Program-made: the position numbers and the translations under genes | In this document: one piece after another, positions 1-7,997 of the stretch | Position numbering within the stretch: the stretch's first letter is position 1 | Layout of the letters: each line of letters opens with the position of its first letter | The notes under the pieces: model-generated | What the model saw: the letters and a program-made list of their open reading frames with translations, nothing else | Database searches by the model: none | What the model was told of the DNA's origin: nothing | Virus record (IMG/VR): IMGVR_UViG_3300028423_000849 | Span: 1-62,787 of that record | Direction: 5' to 3' (one strand) | DNA: 62,787 nucleotides | Source of the DNA: a virus

Positions 1-47
1 GCCCTTTCACGGCGGCAATCTCGGTTCGAATCCGGGTGGGAGTACCA
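1..47 (+). tRNA. tRNA-Glu(TTC), 5' end cut by window edge
   Basis: The 3' half of a tRNA is visible: an anticodon loop CTTTCAC (anticodon TTC, Glu), a T arm with the loop TTCGAAT, the 3' acceptor strand, discriminator A and an encoded CCA ending at 47. The D arm and 5' acceptor strand lie outside the window. It heads a four-tRNA cluster of the kind carried by many T4-like phages. Confidence 0.85.
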
Positions 48-53
48 GTTTGC

Positions 54-128
54 GGGTTCGTGGTGAAATGGTATCACAACAGACTTTTAATCTGTACGTT
101 CCGAGTTCGAGTCTCGGCGAACCCACCA
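54..128 (+). tRNA. tRNA-Lys(TTT)
   Basis: A complete cloverleaf of 75 nt. The 5' acceptor strand GGGTTCG pairs fully with CGAACCC. The anticodon stem AGA/TCT encloses CTTTTAA, giving anticodon TTT. The T loop is TTCGAGT and CCA is encoded. It lies 6 nt after tRNA-Glu. Confidence 0.95.
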
Positions 129-142
129 ATAAATAGAAGCAG

Positions 143-217
143 AGACGAGTAGCTCAGTGGTAGAGCAACTGATTTGTAATCAGTGGGTCGGGAGTTCGAA
201 TCTCTCAGCCGGCACCA
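143..217 (+). tRNA. tRNA-Thr(TGT) with unpaired acceptor stem
   Basis: D arm (GCTC/GAGC), anticodon arm (ACTGA/TCAGT around TTTGTAA, anticodon TGT) and T arm (GGGAG/CTCTC) are all well formed, and the 3' end AGCCGGC-A-CCA is normal for tRNA-Thr. The seven bases at the expected 5' acceptor position (AGACGAG, 143-149) do not pair with AGCCGGC, where GCCGGCT would be expected. The gene is therefore either non-functional as drawn, repaired after transcription, or a recombination or assembly artefact. A late-promoter-like AATAAATA (128-135) lies directly upstream. Confidence 0.7.
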
Positions 218-226
218 TTTTTATAT

Positions 227-303
227 CTGCCCGTAGCTCAGCTGGATAGAGCAAGAGCCTTCTAAGCTCTGGGTCGGGGGTTCGAATCCCTCCGGGCAGG
301 CCA
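227..303 (+). tRNA. tRNA-Arg(TCT)
   Basis: A complete 77-nt cloverleaf. Acceptor CTGCCCG pairs with CGGGCAG, the discriminator is G and CCA is encoded. Anticodon stem AGAGC/GCTCT encloses CTTCTAA (anticodon TCT). The T arm is intact. TCT-Arg is a common phage-borne tRNA. Confidence 0.95.
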
Positions 304-306
304 ACT

Positions 307-314
307 GATAAATA
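307..314 (+). promoter_or_regulatory. T4-type late promoter box GATAAATA
   Basis: GATAAATA lies 19 nt before the start at 333 and just after tRNA-Arg. It matches the NATAAATA late box used by T4-like marine phages. The following bases TCTGCAC recur after the box at 1559. Confidence 0.65.
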
Positions 315-332
315 TCTGCACAGGTAAAACAC

Positions 333-821
333 ATGCAATATTTCAAAAACCTCTTGTCCCCAGATACTGTTGATCAAGCATTTGATGTCTATCGAACATT
401 GCCAAATTTTGTTGAGCTTGATGGCAGTGAGCGCGATCGCCACAGCATAGCAAGCATCGGTTCGTTTATGCTGTCATCGTTTACCAGTGACGAACTGGGC
501 TTTGTGTGGGAGGAAATTTCAAATAAATTAGATCATCTGTATGTGCCAAAGTATTTTCGCATACTCAAATACACCAAGGGCTGTTATATTTCTGAACACA
601 TTGACACGTATGCACAAGGTCAAAAAACCAGCGATCACAGCCTGATCATACAGATGAACGATCCCAACAGTTTTGCAGGAGGTATTCCATCAGTGAACGG
701 CAAGATGCTGTATCTTGGCGTTGGCGATGCTGTGATGTATGAGTACGGAGAACCCCATGCAGTGTCCACTGTGCGCAAAGGTGTTCGCTATGTGATCAAT
801 CTGCGGCTCGAGTCACAGTAA
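333..821 (+). CDS. 2-oxoglutarate/Fe(II)-dependent oxygenase-like protein
   Basis: A 162-residue protein with a compact double-stranded beta-helix pattern. HxD is seen in HIDTY (about residue 90). A distal histidine occurs in PHAVS, and an arginine follows in KGVRYV, fitting the HxD...H...R metal and 2OG binding set. Such small oxygenases are common in marine T4-like phages, where substrates (protein, sugar or nucleobase) are mostly unknown. It is the first gene after the tRNA cluster and has its own late promoter box. The family call is fairly firm; the substrate is not predictable. Confidence 0.7.
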   Translation: MQYFKNLLSPDTVDQAFDVYRTLPNFVELDGSERDRHSIASIGSFMLSSFTSDELGFVWEEISNKLDHLYVPKYFRILKYTKGCYISEHIDTYAQGQKTSDHSLIIQMNDPNSFAGGIPSVNGKMLYLGVGDAVMYEYGEPHAVSTVRKGVRYVINLRLESQ

Positions 822-838
822 CATTTGTTGCTGATTGT

Positions 839-846
839 GATAAATA
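839..846 (+). promoter_or_regulatory. Late promoter box GATAAATA
   Basis: GATAAATA begins 30 nt before the ATG at 869, within the short gap after the oxygenase gene. Confidence 0.6.
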
Positions 847-868
847 GCTGTAAACCAGAGAACAGTTT

Positions 869-1195
869 ATGGCCAAATCCACAGGCAAAAAAAATTCACA
901 AGACCTCATTGAACAGTATAGCCACACAGACGCCTCTGAGGTCACGGATGCTGAGCTCACTCGTGCACAGGAACTGCTTGAAATTGAGCTCAGAGAAGAG
1001 AAAGCAGAAGCTCAGAAAAAAATGGCATGGGTCGCTATCTTCAGCATGATTGCATTTAGTGTTTTGCTGTTTTCGCCTGTTATACCCGAAAGCAGAGTAA
1101 CTGCCCTCAGTGATCTGCTGGGATTGTTCTATCTGGCACAGGCTGGTGTGGTGGGCGCCTATATGGGTTTCACCACATGGATGACGAGGTCTTAG
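869..1195 (+). CDS. Small membrane protein
   Basis: A 108-residue protein with a charged, helical N-terminal half rich in Glu and Lys (about 1-50), then two hydrophobic stretches: one around 53-71 and one around 85-103. This suggests two membrane spans with a cytoplasmic coiled N-terminus. I recognise no specific family; holin-like small membrane proteins have this shape, but nothing here proves that role. The start at 869 follows a late promoter box. The next gene begins one base after its stop. Confidence 0.65.
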   Translation: MAKSTGKKNSQDLIEQYSHTDASEVTDAELTRAQELLEIELREEKAEAQKKMAWVAIFSMIAFSVLLFSPVIPESRVTALSDLLGLFYLAQAGVVGAYMGFTTWMTRS

Positions 1196-1196
1196 T

Positions 1197-1520
1197 ATGA
1201 ATCTCAGAGAAGATGATGATCAGTTGGTCAAAGATTTCTGCCGACTAGTGGTAGACACAGAGCTGTCTGATGACACAGTGATTGAATTCTTTGACATTGT
1301 GCAGAGCGTGACTCCTGCAAAAATAGTGCAAGGCATCAGCAACGACGGTGACAAAGTTAATGTAGATGTCCTGGTCTATGAAATTGATCAGCATCATGTG
1401 TACGAAATTATACTGGAAGATCAGCTCAGCATGGATGAAAGCGAAGACATTGCCTATTATCTGGAAGAAGAATTTGATTTTGACTTTGAATTTGAAACCA
1501 GCCTAGAGATCTCACAGTAA
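1197..1520 (+). CDS. Hypothetical acidic protein
   Basis: A 107-residue very acidic protein (many Asp and Glu, e.g. an acidic C-terminus rich in DFDFEFE). It has no membrane segment and no motif I recognise. It starts directly after the preceding stop and is probably co-transcribed with the membrane protein. Acidic small phage proteins often bind host proteins or mimic DNA, but that is speculation here. Confidence 0.6.
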   Translation: MNLREDDDQLVKDFCRLVVDTELSDDTVIEFFDIVQSVTPAKIVQGISNDGDKVNVDVLVYEIDQHHVYEIILEDQLSMDESEDIAYYLEEEFDFDFEFETSLEISQ

Positions 1521-1558
1521 ACTCCTGCCACAACAAACACAAGCAGTTGATCCTCACA

Positions 1559-1566
1559 CATAAATA
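1559..1566 (+). promoter_or_regulatory. Late promoter box CATAAATA
   Basis: CATAAATA followed by TCTGCAC, the same downstream bases as at 307. It precedes the dsbA-like gene, whose ATG at 1611 has a ribosome site AAGGAG. Confidence 0.6.
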
Positions 1567-1610
1567 TCTGCACGTCAAAGCAAGTTTTCAACACACAAGG
1601 AGATTCACAG

Positions 1611-1874
1611 ATGGCGTTTAACCGCACATTCAACGAAGAAGAAAAAGCTCGTCTCAAAAAACTCATTGACGAGGGCTGTCAGGTCAAGTATGAGATGGAA
1701 GTACTCAACGAGGGACTTCGTGACACTGTAAAAGCCGTAGCCGAAGAAATGGATCTCAAACCCAGCACACTCAACAAAGCAATTCGCATTGCACACAAAG
1801 CCAGCTTCACTGATGAGCGTGACAACTTTGATGAACTAGAAACCATCTTGGAAACTGTGGGTCGCACCCTCTAA
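1611..1874 (+). CDS. dsbA: DsbA-like dsDNA-binding protein (late transcription)
   Basis: An 87-residue helical protein. The stretch from KKLIDEG through GLRDTVKAVAEEMDLKPSTLNKAI and AHKASF matches my memory of the DsbA proteins of T4-like marine phages. T4 DsbA is a small double-stranded DNA-binding protein reported to act at late promoters. The ribosome site AAGGAG sits 9 nt upstream of ATG. A strong terminator follows, so the gene ends its transcription unit. The family assignment is by sequence resemblance; no active residues can be checked. Confidence 0.7.
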   Translation: MAFNRTFNEEEKARLKKLIDEGCQVKYEMEVLNEGLRDTVKAVAEEMDLKPSTLNKAIRIAHKASFTDERDNFDELETILETVGRTL

Positions 1875-1894
1875 GTAAATTTGGTGTCAATCAG

Positions 1895-1932
1895 GCATGC
1901 CACATATTTTTGTAGTGTGGCATGCTGTTTTA
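1895..1932 (+). terminator. Rho-independent terminator
   Basis: A perfect 10-bp stem, GCATGCCACA (1895-1904) with TGTGGCATGC (1916-1925), an 11-nt loop and a T-rich tail (TGTTTTAT). It separates the dsbA-like gene from the DNA polymerase gene. Confidence 0.85.
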
Positions 1933-1991
1933 TATATACAACTGTTAGGCGTTTTGTCTGCCGAAAGATGACAAATTAAAAGGAGTACACA

Positions 1992-4718
1992 ATGAGCTAT
2001 GTAGATGCATTCTACGACAAGAACAAAGACTTGGTCCGTGTGGCTGAGCGAACCTCTCAGGGCCGTATACTGGTCGATCACAAACCCGAATACTTGTTTT
2101 ATGTGGCTGATCCCAAGGGCAGCCATCGCAGCGTGCACGGCGATCCTGTGTCAGAAATACGCTGTAAGAACCTCAAGGATTTTCGCAAAAATGTAGGCAT
2201 GAATCGTCACAACAAACTTTTTGAAAGTGACGTTAAGCCCTTGAACAAAACCATTGCTAGACACTATTCTAATGCAGAGCCTCCTCAGTTGCAGACTGCA
2301 TTTTTCGATATTGAGGTGGATTTTGATCCACAGCGTGGCTATGCCAGTCCCGAAGAAGCCTTCATGCCCATCACCAGCATTGGCGTGTATCTGCAGTGGA
2401 TGGAAGCCATGGTGTGTTTGGCTGTGCCTCCCAAGACCCTCACCAAACAACAGGCACAAAACATTGCAGACAGTGTGCCAGGTGTAATACTGTTTGACAC
2501 AGAAAAAGACATGCTGGATGCTTTCTTGAATCTCATTGAAGATGCTGATGTGCTCAGTGGCTGGAACTCAGAAGGCTATGATATTCCTTACACAGTGAAC
2601 AGAATCATCAAAACCCTAGGCAAATCCGAAACGCGCAAACTGTGTCTGTGGGATCAACTGCCCAAGGAGCGCAACTATGAGGCCTTTGGTCGTGAAAATC
2701 AAACCTATGATCTCATTGGCAGAGTGCATCTAGACTACATGCAACTGTATCGCAAATACAACTATGAAGAGCGACACAGCTATCGCCTGGACTACATCGG
2801 CGAGATGGAAGTAGGAGAGAAGAAAGTTGCCTATGAAGGCAGTCTAGACAGACTCTACAATCACGACTTCCAGCGTTTTCTAGAGTACAACATTCAAGAT
2901 ACACTGTTGCTGGACAAACTGGATCGCAAACTGCAGTTCATTGATCTGGCAAACACCATTGCACATGACAACACTGTGCTGATCCCCACAACCATGGGAG
3001 CAGTGGCAACCACAGAGCAGGCCATCATCAATGAAGCACATCGCAGAGGCTTTGTGGTGCCTGATCGTGTCAGAGAGGACAAAGAGAACACACAGGCTGC
3101 GGGTGCTTATGTGGCATTTCCCAAAAAAGGCTATCACGGCTGGGTAGGCAGCATGGACATCAACAGTCTATATCCCAGTGTGTTTCGTGCACTCAATATG
3201 GCACCTGAGACCATTGTGGGTCAAGTGAGAACCAACCACACAGAGTCAGAGATATCTGCCAAGATGGCCGGAGAATGGTGTGATCCCAACACAGGCAAAA
3301 CAGCAAAAAAATCCAGCTTTGCAGATGCATGGTTGGGCAAGTTTGGCACCAATGAGTTTGAGATGGTGCGCAACAGAGACAGCAATATCACCCTGCACCT
3401 AGACATGGAAGATGGCACACAACTAGAGCTCACAGGTTCAGACATATACAACTTGGTGTTCAACAGTGACCAGCCATGGAACATCTCAGCCAATGGCACC
3501 ATATTCCGCACAGATTTTCAGGGCATTGTGCCTGGGTTGCTGGAACGCTGGTATGCAGAACGACAAGAGTTGCAGAAGAAGAAAAAGTCTGCAGACACAG
3601 ACGAACAAGGAGCATTCTGGGACAAACGGCAGTTGGTGAAGAAGATTAACCTAAACAGTTTGTATGGTGCAATCTTGAATCCAGGTTGTAGGTTCTTTGA
3701 CAAACGCATCGGACAATCAACCACACTCACTGGCAGGCGCATTACCCGACACATGGGTGCAAAGACCAATGAACTGCTTGCAGGTGAATATGATCACACT
3801 GGCAAAACCATCATATATGGAGATACAGATAGTGTGTACTTCAGTGCAGTGCCAGTGCTACCCGATGACACTGAGCTGGATCTAGAAAGTGCACTCAAAC
3901 TCTATGATCATGTGTCAGACACAGTGAGTGAGAGTTTTCCTACGTTCCTCAAAGAAGAGTTCAATGTGCCACTGAGTGCTGGTGCTGTGATGCAAGCAGG
4001 ACGTGAAGTGGTTGGCCAAGCTGGCCTGTTTATAACCAAGAAACGCTATGCCATCAAGTGTTTGGACATAGAAGGATATCAGCCCGAAGGAGGCAAGTTA
4101 AAAATCATGGGCATGGATATCAAGCGATCTGACACGCCTGAGTTTATTCAAGAGTTTCTTGAGGAAGTCCTTGACGATGCACTCAGCGGTCTCACAGAGA
4201 AACAGGTGCTTGACAAGATCAGAGACTTCAAGTTACAATTTAAGGAAATGGATCCTTGGCTCAAAGGCATGCCCAAGCGTGTGAATAATCTCACACACTA
4301 TACCAAGAAGTATCAAAAGCTCAAAGGCACTGACAAAAGCGATCCTTTTGCTAGAAATAGGCTCAGCAAGCTCAAAGAACTTGAGCCTAAAAACAACATG
4401 ATACCCGGGCATGTCACTGCCAGCATACACTGGAATTATCTGAAAAGCATGCACAACGACAACTACTCAATGAGTATCACAGACGGCATGAAAGTGATTG
4501 TGTGCCGACTCAAAAGCAATCCCATGGGCTATGGATCTGTGGCATATCCTGTGGATGAGCTACACTTGCCAGACTGGTTCAAACAGTTGTCCTTTGACTG
4601 TGAAACTATGGAACAAGCAGTTCTCGACAAAAAGATCACCAATGTGCTAGGTGCAATGAAATGGGATCTCAGTCGCATCAATGACAGTGGCGCTCTCGAC
4701 GAATTTTTTGAATTTTAA
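1992..4718 (+). CDS. 43: Family B DNA polymerase (T4 gp43 type)
   Basis: A 908-residue replicative polymerase. The 3'-5' exonuclease motif FDIEVD lies near residue 105, motif A DINSLYPS near 389 and motif C YGDTDS near 609. Length matches T4 gp43 (about 900 residues). The start is supported by AAAAGGAG 6 nt upstream. The last residues are LDEFFEF, resembling the C-terminal peptide with which T4/RB69 gp43 binds the sliding clamp. The same seven residues end the DpdA-like protein at 7335. Its stop overlaps the start of the next gene (TAATG). Confidence 0.97.
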   Translation: MSYVDAFYDKNKDLVRVAERTSQGRILVDHKPEYLFYVADPKGSHRSVHGDPVSEIRCKNLKDFRKNVGMNRHNKLFESDVKPLNKTIARHYSNAEPPQLQTAFFDIEVDFDPQRGYASPEEAFMPITSIGVYLQWMEAMVCLAVPPKTLTKQQAQNIADSVPGVILFDTEKDMLDAFLNLIEDADVLSGWNSEGYDIPYTVNRIIKTLGKSETRKLCLWDQLPKERNYEAFGRENQTYDLIGRVHLDYMQLYRKYNYEERHSYRLDYIGEMEVGEKKVAYEGSLDRLYNHDFQRFLEYNIQDTLLLDKLDRKLQFIDLANTIAHDNTVLIPTTMGAVATTEQAIINEAHRRGFVVPDRVREDKENTQAAGAYVAFPKKGYHGWVGSMDINSLYPSVFRALNMAPETIVGQVRTNHTESEISAKMAGEWCDPNTGKTAKKSSFADAWLGKFGTNEFEMVRNRDSNITLHLDMEDGTQLELTGSDIYNLVFNSDQPWNISANGTIFRTDFQGIVPGLLERWYAERQELQKKKKSADTDEQGAFWDKRQLVKKINLNSLYGAILNPGCRFFDKRIGQSTTLTGRRITRHMGAKTNELLAGEYDHTGKTIIYGDTDSVYFSAVPVLPDDTELDLESALKLYDHVSDTVSESFPTFLKEEFNVPLSAGAVMQAGREVVGQAGLFITKKRYAIKCLDIEGYQPEGGKLKIMGMDIKRSDTPEFIQEFLEEVLDDALSGLTEKQVLDKIRDFKLQFKEMDPWLKGMPKRVNNLTHYTKKYQKLKGTDKSDPFARNRLSKLKELEPKNNMIPGHVTASIHWNYLKSMHNDNYSMSITDGMKVIVCRLKSNPMGYGSVAYPVDELHLPDWFKQLSFDCETMEQAVLDKKITNVLGAMKWDLSRINDSGALDEFFEF

Positions 4719-4993
4719 TGAAAAAGACTCTATCAACCACAGAACGCATGGCTCGCTATAGAGCATTTCGTGAAGCTGTTGCAGACACAGCAGTGGCATT
4801 TTCCATCAATGTGCCGCTGAACTTTGTGATGGTGTGGGTAGCATTTCAGCTGAAATTTTCAGCGTGGCAAACCAGTATAATGCTAACCACAGTGTTCACT
4901 GTTTTTGCAATAGTGAGAAAAACCTACATAAGATTGCATTTTCAAAAAAAATACCAGAAAACCGGCTCGTATGAGTCAAACGAACCTAAATAG
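4718..4993 (+). CDS. Small two-span membrane protein
   Basis: A 91-residue protein that starts inside the stop codon of the polymerase gene (TAATG), so it is likely translationally coupled. Residues about 25-44 and 48-66 are hydrophobic and look like two membrane helices. The N-terminus (RMARYRAFREAV) and C-terminus are basic. A similar RxRxFREAxxDT-type protein occurs in other phages as far as I recall, without known function. Confidence 0.7.
   Translation: MKKTLSTTERMARYRAFREAVADTAVAFSINVPLNFVMVWVAFQLKFSAWQTSIMLTTVFTVFAIVRKTYIRLHFQKKYQKTGSYESNEPK
4985..4992 (+). promoter_or_regulatory. Possible late promoter box CCTAAATA
   Basis: CCTAAATA overlaps the stop of the membrane protein gene and lies 24 nt before the clamp start. 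It differs from NATAAATA at one core position, so it is a weaker candidate. Confidence 0.35.
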
Positions 4994-5016
4994 AACACAC
5001 ACAGGAGAAAACACAC

Positions 5017-5772
5017 ATGGCAGACAACTATATCAAAGACACACTCAAGGATGTGCTCAAGCACACTCATAGCCTGGGCATTTTTGAGATGGTAAAAATC
5101 TCAGGCACCATGGACGAAACTGTGGTTGAAACAGTGGATGCTGAAAAAACAGTGATCTTCAAAGGCAAGATGACAAAACCAGTTCCGGACTTTGCTGACA
5201 ACACAGTGGGTCTAAGTCGCATGAGTGTGCTTGACGGTTACTTGAAATTTCCAGGATTTGATGATGATGCTGCCACTGTGCGTGTGACCACACAGGAGCG
5301 CAACGGTCAAACTGTGCCCACAGAAGTTGAATTTGTCGCAGAGGACGGCACCAATGCCAACTATAGGTTTATGCTGGCAGAAGTGATCAATCAACAGCTC
5401 AAGGAGATCAAATACAAAGGCGCAGACTTTGATGTGAACATTGTGCCCACGCAGAAAAATCTCAAGGACCTAGCATACTTCAACAGCGTGCTCGGACAGT
5501 TTGAGAGCACATTTTCACCCCGCACTGAGGATGGCAAATTGTATTTCTACATCGGCGACGGCGGCGGAGACAGAACAAAGATTCTTGTCAATGATTCTTC
5601 CGAAGGAGATATCACACATGAATTTCATTGGCCGTTGGACATTGTGCTGAAAATTCTACGTCTCAGTGAAAGCAGCAATGTGGTGATGAGTTTTAATGCC
5701 AAGGGATTGATGCAGATTGTGGTGCACAGTGGACTCAGCGAGTACACATATCTACTTCCAGCAAAAGGCTAA
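5017..5772 (+). CDS. 45: Sliding clamp (T4 gp45 type)
   Basis: A 251-residue protein, close to T4 gp45 (228). The predicted fold is alternating strands with the C-terminal SGLSEYTYLLPAKG typical of clamp C-termini. The ribosome site CAGGAGAA precedes the ATG. In T4 the trimeric clamp holds the polymerase on DNA and also activates late transcription. It lies between the polymerase and the DpdA-like gene, both of which end in a clamp-binding-like peptide. No clamp loader genes (44/62) are present in this window. Confidence 0.85.
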   Translation: MADNYIKDTLKDVLKHTHSLGIFEMVKISGTMDETVVETVDAEKTVIFKGKMTKPVPDFADNTVGLSRMSVLDGYLKFPGFDDDAATVRVTTQERNGQTVPTEVEFVAEDGTNANYRFMLAEVINQQLKEIKYKGADFDVNIVPTQKNLKDLAYFNSVLGQFESTFSPRTEDGKLYFYIGDGGGDRTKILVNDSSEGDITHEFHWPLDIVLKILRLSESSNVVMSFNAKGLMQIVVHSGLSEYTYLLPAKG

Positions 5773-5775
5773 AAC

Positions 5776-7335
5776 ATGGACCTAGCAAGACGCCAAAGAG
5801 ACTATGCAGTGTATCTGCCTGCTATTAGCAGTTTCTATGCCAAGCAGCTGGAAAAAATCACTGTGCGCAACCGTGAAAACAGCAGAGTGCCGGAAGGGTT
5901 TGAGCATGGCAACGAAGGACTTGATTTTCTCAAACCCAAAGACACTTACTTTCACTATCCCTATGGACTTTACAGTGCAGGGCATGCTCATCTAGACATT
6001 GACAAAAGCAACACCGATGAACCCATGATTCAAGATCGAGATAGATCAAACACAGTGATCTTGGGCGACTCGGGCGGTTTTCAGATTGCCACAGGTGTGC
6101 TCAAAATGGACTGGAGCAATGCCAAGGATCCAGAAGATCCTGCACGCATAAAAATCTGCCATGATATTCTACACTGGCTGGAACACACAGCAGACTGGAG
6201 CATGACCTTGGATATTCCTGCGTTTGCTGCAGTTGAACCCTTGAGCACAAAGACAGGCCTCACAGAGTTTGATGACACACTGGATATCAGCCTGTTGAAT
6301 TTGGATTACTTTGTAAAAAATCGCACACCAGGCAAAACCAAGTTTCTCAATGTGCTCAGTGGCACAGACGAGAGCACCAGCAAGCGTTGGTACGACAGTG
6401 TTAAGCATTTCAGCGATCCTGGCTTTGTGGAATCCAACTATGGCGACAAGGAGCGTGTGCTAGAAGGTTATGCGTTTGCTGGCATCAACATGAAGGATAT
6501 GAGCTGTGTGCTAAATCGCATACTTGACCTCAGAGCAGATGGATTGCTGGCAGGCAAGGACTGGATTCATTTCCTGGGCACAGGCAAACTGCAGTGGGCA
6601 TGCTATTTGACAGCAATTCAGAGACAGTTGCGCAAGCACGACAACCCCAATATCACACTGAGCTTTGATGCTGCATCACCGTTTGTGAACACTGCATATG
6701 GCCAAACCTATGCGCACAACTTTTTTGAGCCAGGCAAGTTTGGTTACTTCATGGACAGAGCTTTTGATTCACAGGAACTGAAGAACAGTGATTTACCTGT
6801 GCCATTTGCTCACTCGCCAATCATGAGTCGACTCACCATGGGCGATATCTGTGCTATGGCTGAAGGTGACAAGGACAAGAATGGCAAAATCAAGCGCACA
6901 CAAGGCCAGGTGCTCCTTGACAAAGAAGGCAAGCCCAAGTTGGATGCTGACGGCAATGAAACGTATGCAGAAAAAGACTGCACCAGCTGGGATACACAGA
7001 GCTATCTCTACTATATGGCACACAGCGTGTTCAATCACATCGATGCTGTGCAAGAAGCAAATCGTCTTGCAGATGTGGAATCATACAGAGAACATGTGGA
7101 CTACAGATACTGGAAAAAACCACAGAAAAGAAACAGCAAAGCAGGCGAAGTGTCTCCATATGTGCCTGTGAATATACTGCTGTTTAAGAACTTTGTAGAG
7201 GACCTGCTTGATCCACAGTGCAAAGACCCCAAAGGCATGGTGCAGGCATATTCTGAATTTCTGCAATACATTAGTTTTGGCAGTGACGACAACGACCGCA
7301 AAGAGGAAGTGTTAGATGAATTTTTTGAGTTTTGA
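5776..7335 (+). CDS. dpdA: DpdA-like DNA 7-deazaguanine transglycosylase
   Basis: A 519-residue TGT-superfamily protein. The motif GDSGGFQ (Asp near residue 98) matches the substrate-binding motif of tRNA-guanine transglycosylases, and SFDAASPF near 296 fits the position of the nucleophilic Asp. Phage TGT paralogues named DpdA exchange guanine in DNA for preQ0 or related bases. FolE, QueE and a QueD-like gene nearby support a DNA role. The C-terminus EVLDEFFEF repeats the last seven residues of the DNA polymerase (LDEFFEF). The gene starts 3 nt after the clamp stop. Assignment as DpdA rather than tRNA TGT rests on context and length. Confidence 0.82.
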   Translation: MDLARRQRDYAVYLPAISSFYAKQLEKITVRNRENSRVPEGFEHGNEGLDFLKPKDTYFHYPYGLYSAGHAHLDIDKSNTDEPMIQDRDRSNTVILGDSGGFQIATGVLKMDWSNAKDPEDPARIKICHDILHWLEHTADWSMTLDIPAFAAVEPLSTKTGLTEFDDTLDISLLNLDYFVKNRTPGKTKFLNVLSGTDESTSKRWYDSVKHFSDPGFVESNYGDKERVLEGYAFAGINMKDMSCVLNRILDLRADGLLAGKDWIHFLGTGKLQWACYLTAIQRQLRKHDNPNITLSFDAASPFVNTAYGQTYAHNFFEPGKFGYFMDRAFDSQELKNSDLPVPFAHSPIMSRLTMGDICAMAEGDKDKNGKIKRTQGQVLLDKEGKPKLDADGNETYAEKDCTSWDTQSYLYYMAHSVFNHIDAVQEANRLADVESYREHVDYRYWKKPQKRNSKAGEVSPYVPVNILLFKNFVEDLLDPQCKDPKGMVQAYSEFLQYISFGSDDNDRKEEVLDEFFEF

Positions 7336-7337
7336 TC

Positions 7338-7853
7338 ATGGATAGACCAGAACACAACAATGCAGATTTTTTTGTTGGCGTGGAAGTTGAGCGTACTCCT
7401 GCATATGGTCAGCGCACACTGTTTGTGGTTGGCCCTCAGGATCAACAGGAAATTCTATCACAGGCATTGAACAACGGTTGTGCACACATCTATCTAGGTG
7501 CCAACCACAGTTTTGCACCCAAAGATGAGCAACAGTGGCAACAGTGGCATAAGCTGATCAACGGTTTGCTGACGGATGGTATTTGGGTCACTCTAGACTA
7601 TGATGTATCTCTGAACAGTCGTGTCCTGGAGCGTGGATATCAACATTTTGATAATTTTATTGCCATGATCTCTGTGAAGCTGGCTCATATACGCGAGCAC
7701 AACTACAACGCCTCTGTGAAATTGGATGACAGTGATTTCAAACATTCAAACCCAGGTGTGTGGGTCCATTCACTGCACGAACTGCAAACTCGGAACACAT
7801 TCACAGACTGGAGTCGCTACGACAGTGACACAGTGATTGACAAAATCACATAA
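7338..7853 (+). CDS. Conserved hypothetical protein next to dpdA
   Basis: A 171-residue soluble protein beginning MDRPEHNNADFFVGVEVE. A TTG at 7332, overlapping the dpdA stop, is an alternative start adding two residues. Notable segments are RTLFVVG, HIYLGANHSF, WVTLDYDVS and SNPGVWVHSLHEL, which look like alternating strands and helices of a TIM-like or Rossmann-like fold. I recognise it as conserved in marine phages but know no function. Tight linkage to dpdA suggests a partner in base modification; this is inference only. Confidence 0.7.
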   Translation: MDRPEHNNADFFVGVEVERTPAYGQRTLFVVGPQDQQEILSQALNNGCAHIYLGANHSFAPKDEQQWQQWHKLINGLLTDGIWVTLDYDVSLNSRVLERGYQHFDNFIAMISVKLAHIREHNYNASVKLDDSDFKHSNPGVWVHSLHELQTRNTFTDWSRYDSDTVIDKIT

Positions 7854-7874
7854 GGGTTTTATACTGGTAACACT

Positions 7875-7997
7875 ATGAAAATGAATCTCAACATAGAAAT
7901 AGACACCGACAACATCAGTGACCGAGAACTCATTGAAGAGCTTGTTGATTCTCTAAAACAACTTGGTATCAAACACTCAGAAGAGGACACTGAATGA
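7875..7997 (+). CDS. Small acidic protein (40 aa)
   Basis: An ORF of 40 residues starting MKMNLNIEIDTDN, with an amphipathic helix (DRELIEELVDSLKQLG) in the middle. Its stop overlaps the ATG of the next gene (ATGA). The overlap and the tight spacing after the previous gene support it as real. Function unknown. Confidence 0.5.
   Translation: MKMNLNIEIDTDNISDRELIEELVDSLKQLGIKHSEEDTE

Noticed and set aside
180-443. Minus-strand ORF of 87 aa with RTPDPELRR-like sequence
   Set aside because: It lies over tRNA-Thr and tRNA-Arg; this peptide is the well-known false translation of tRNA genes.
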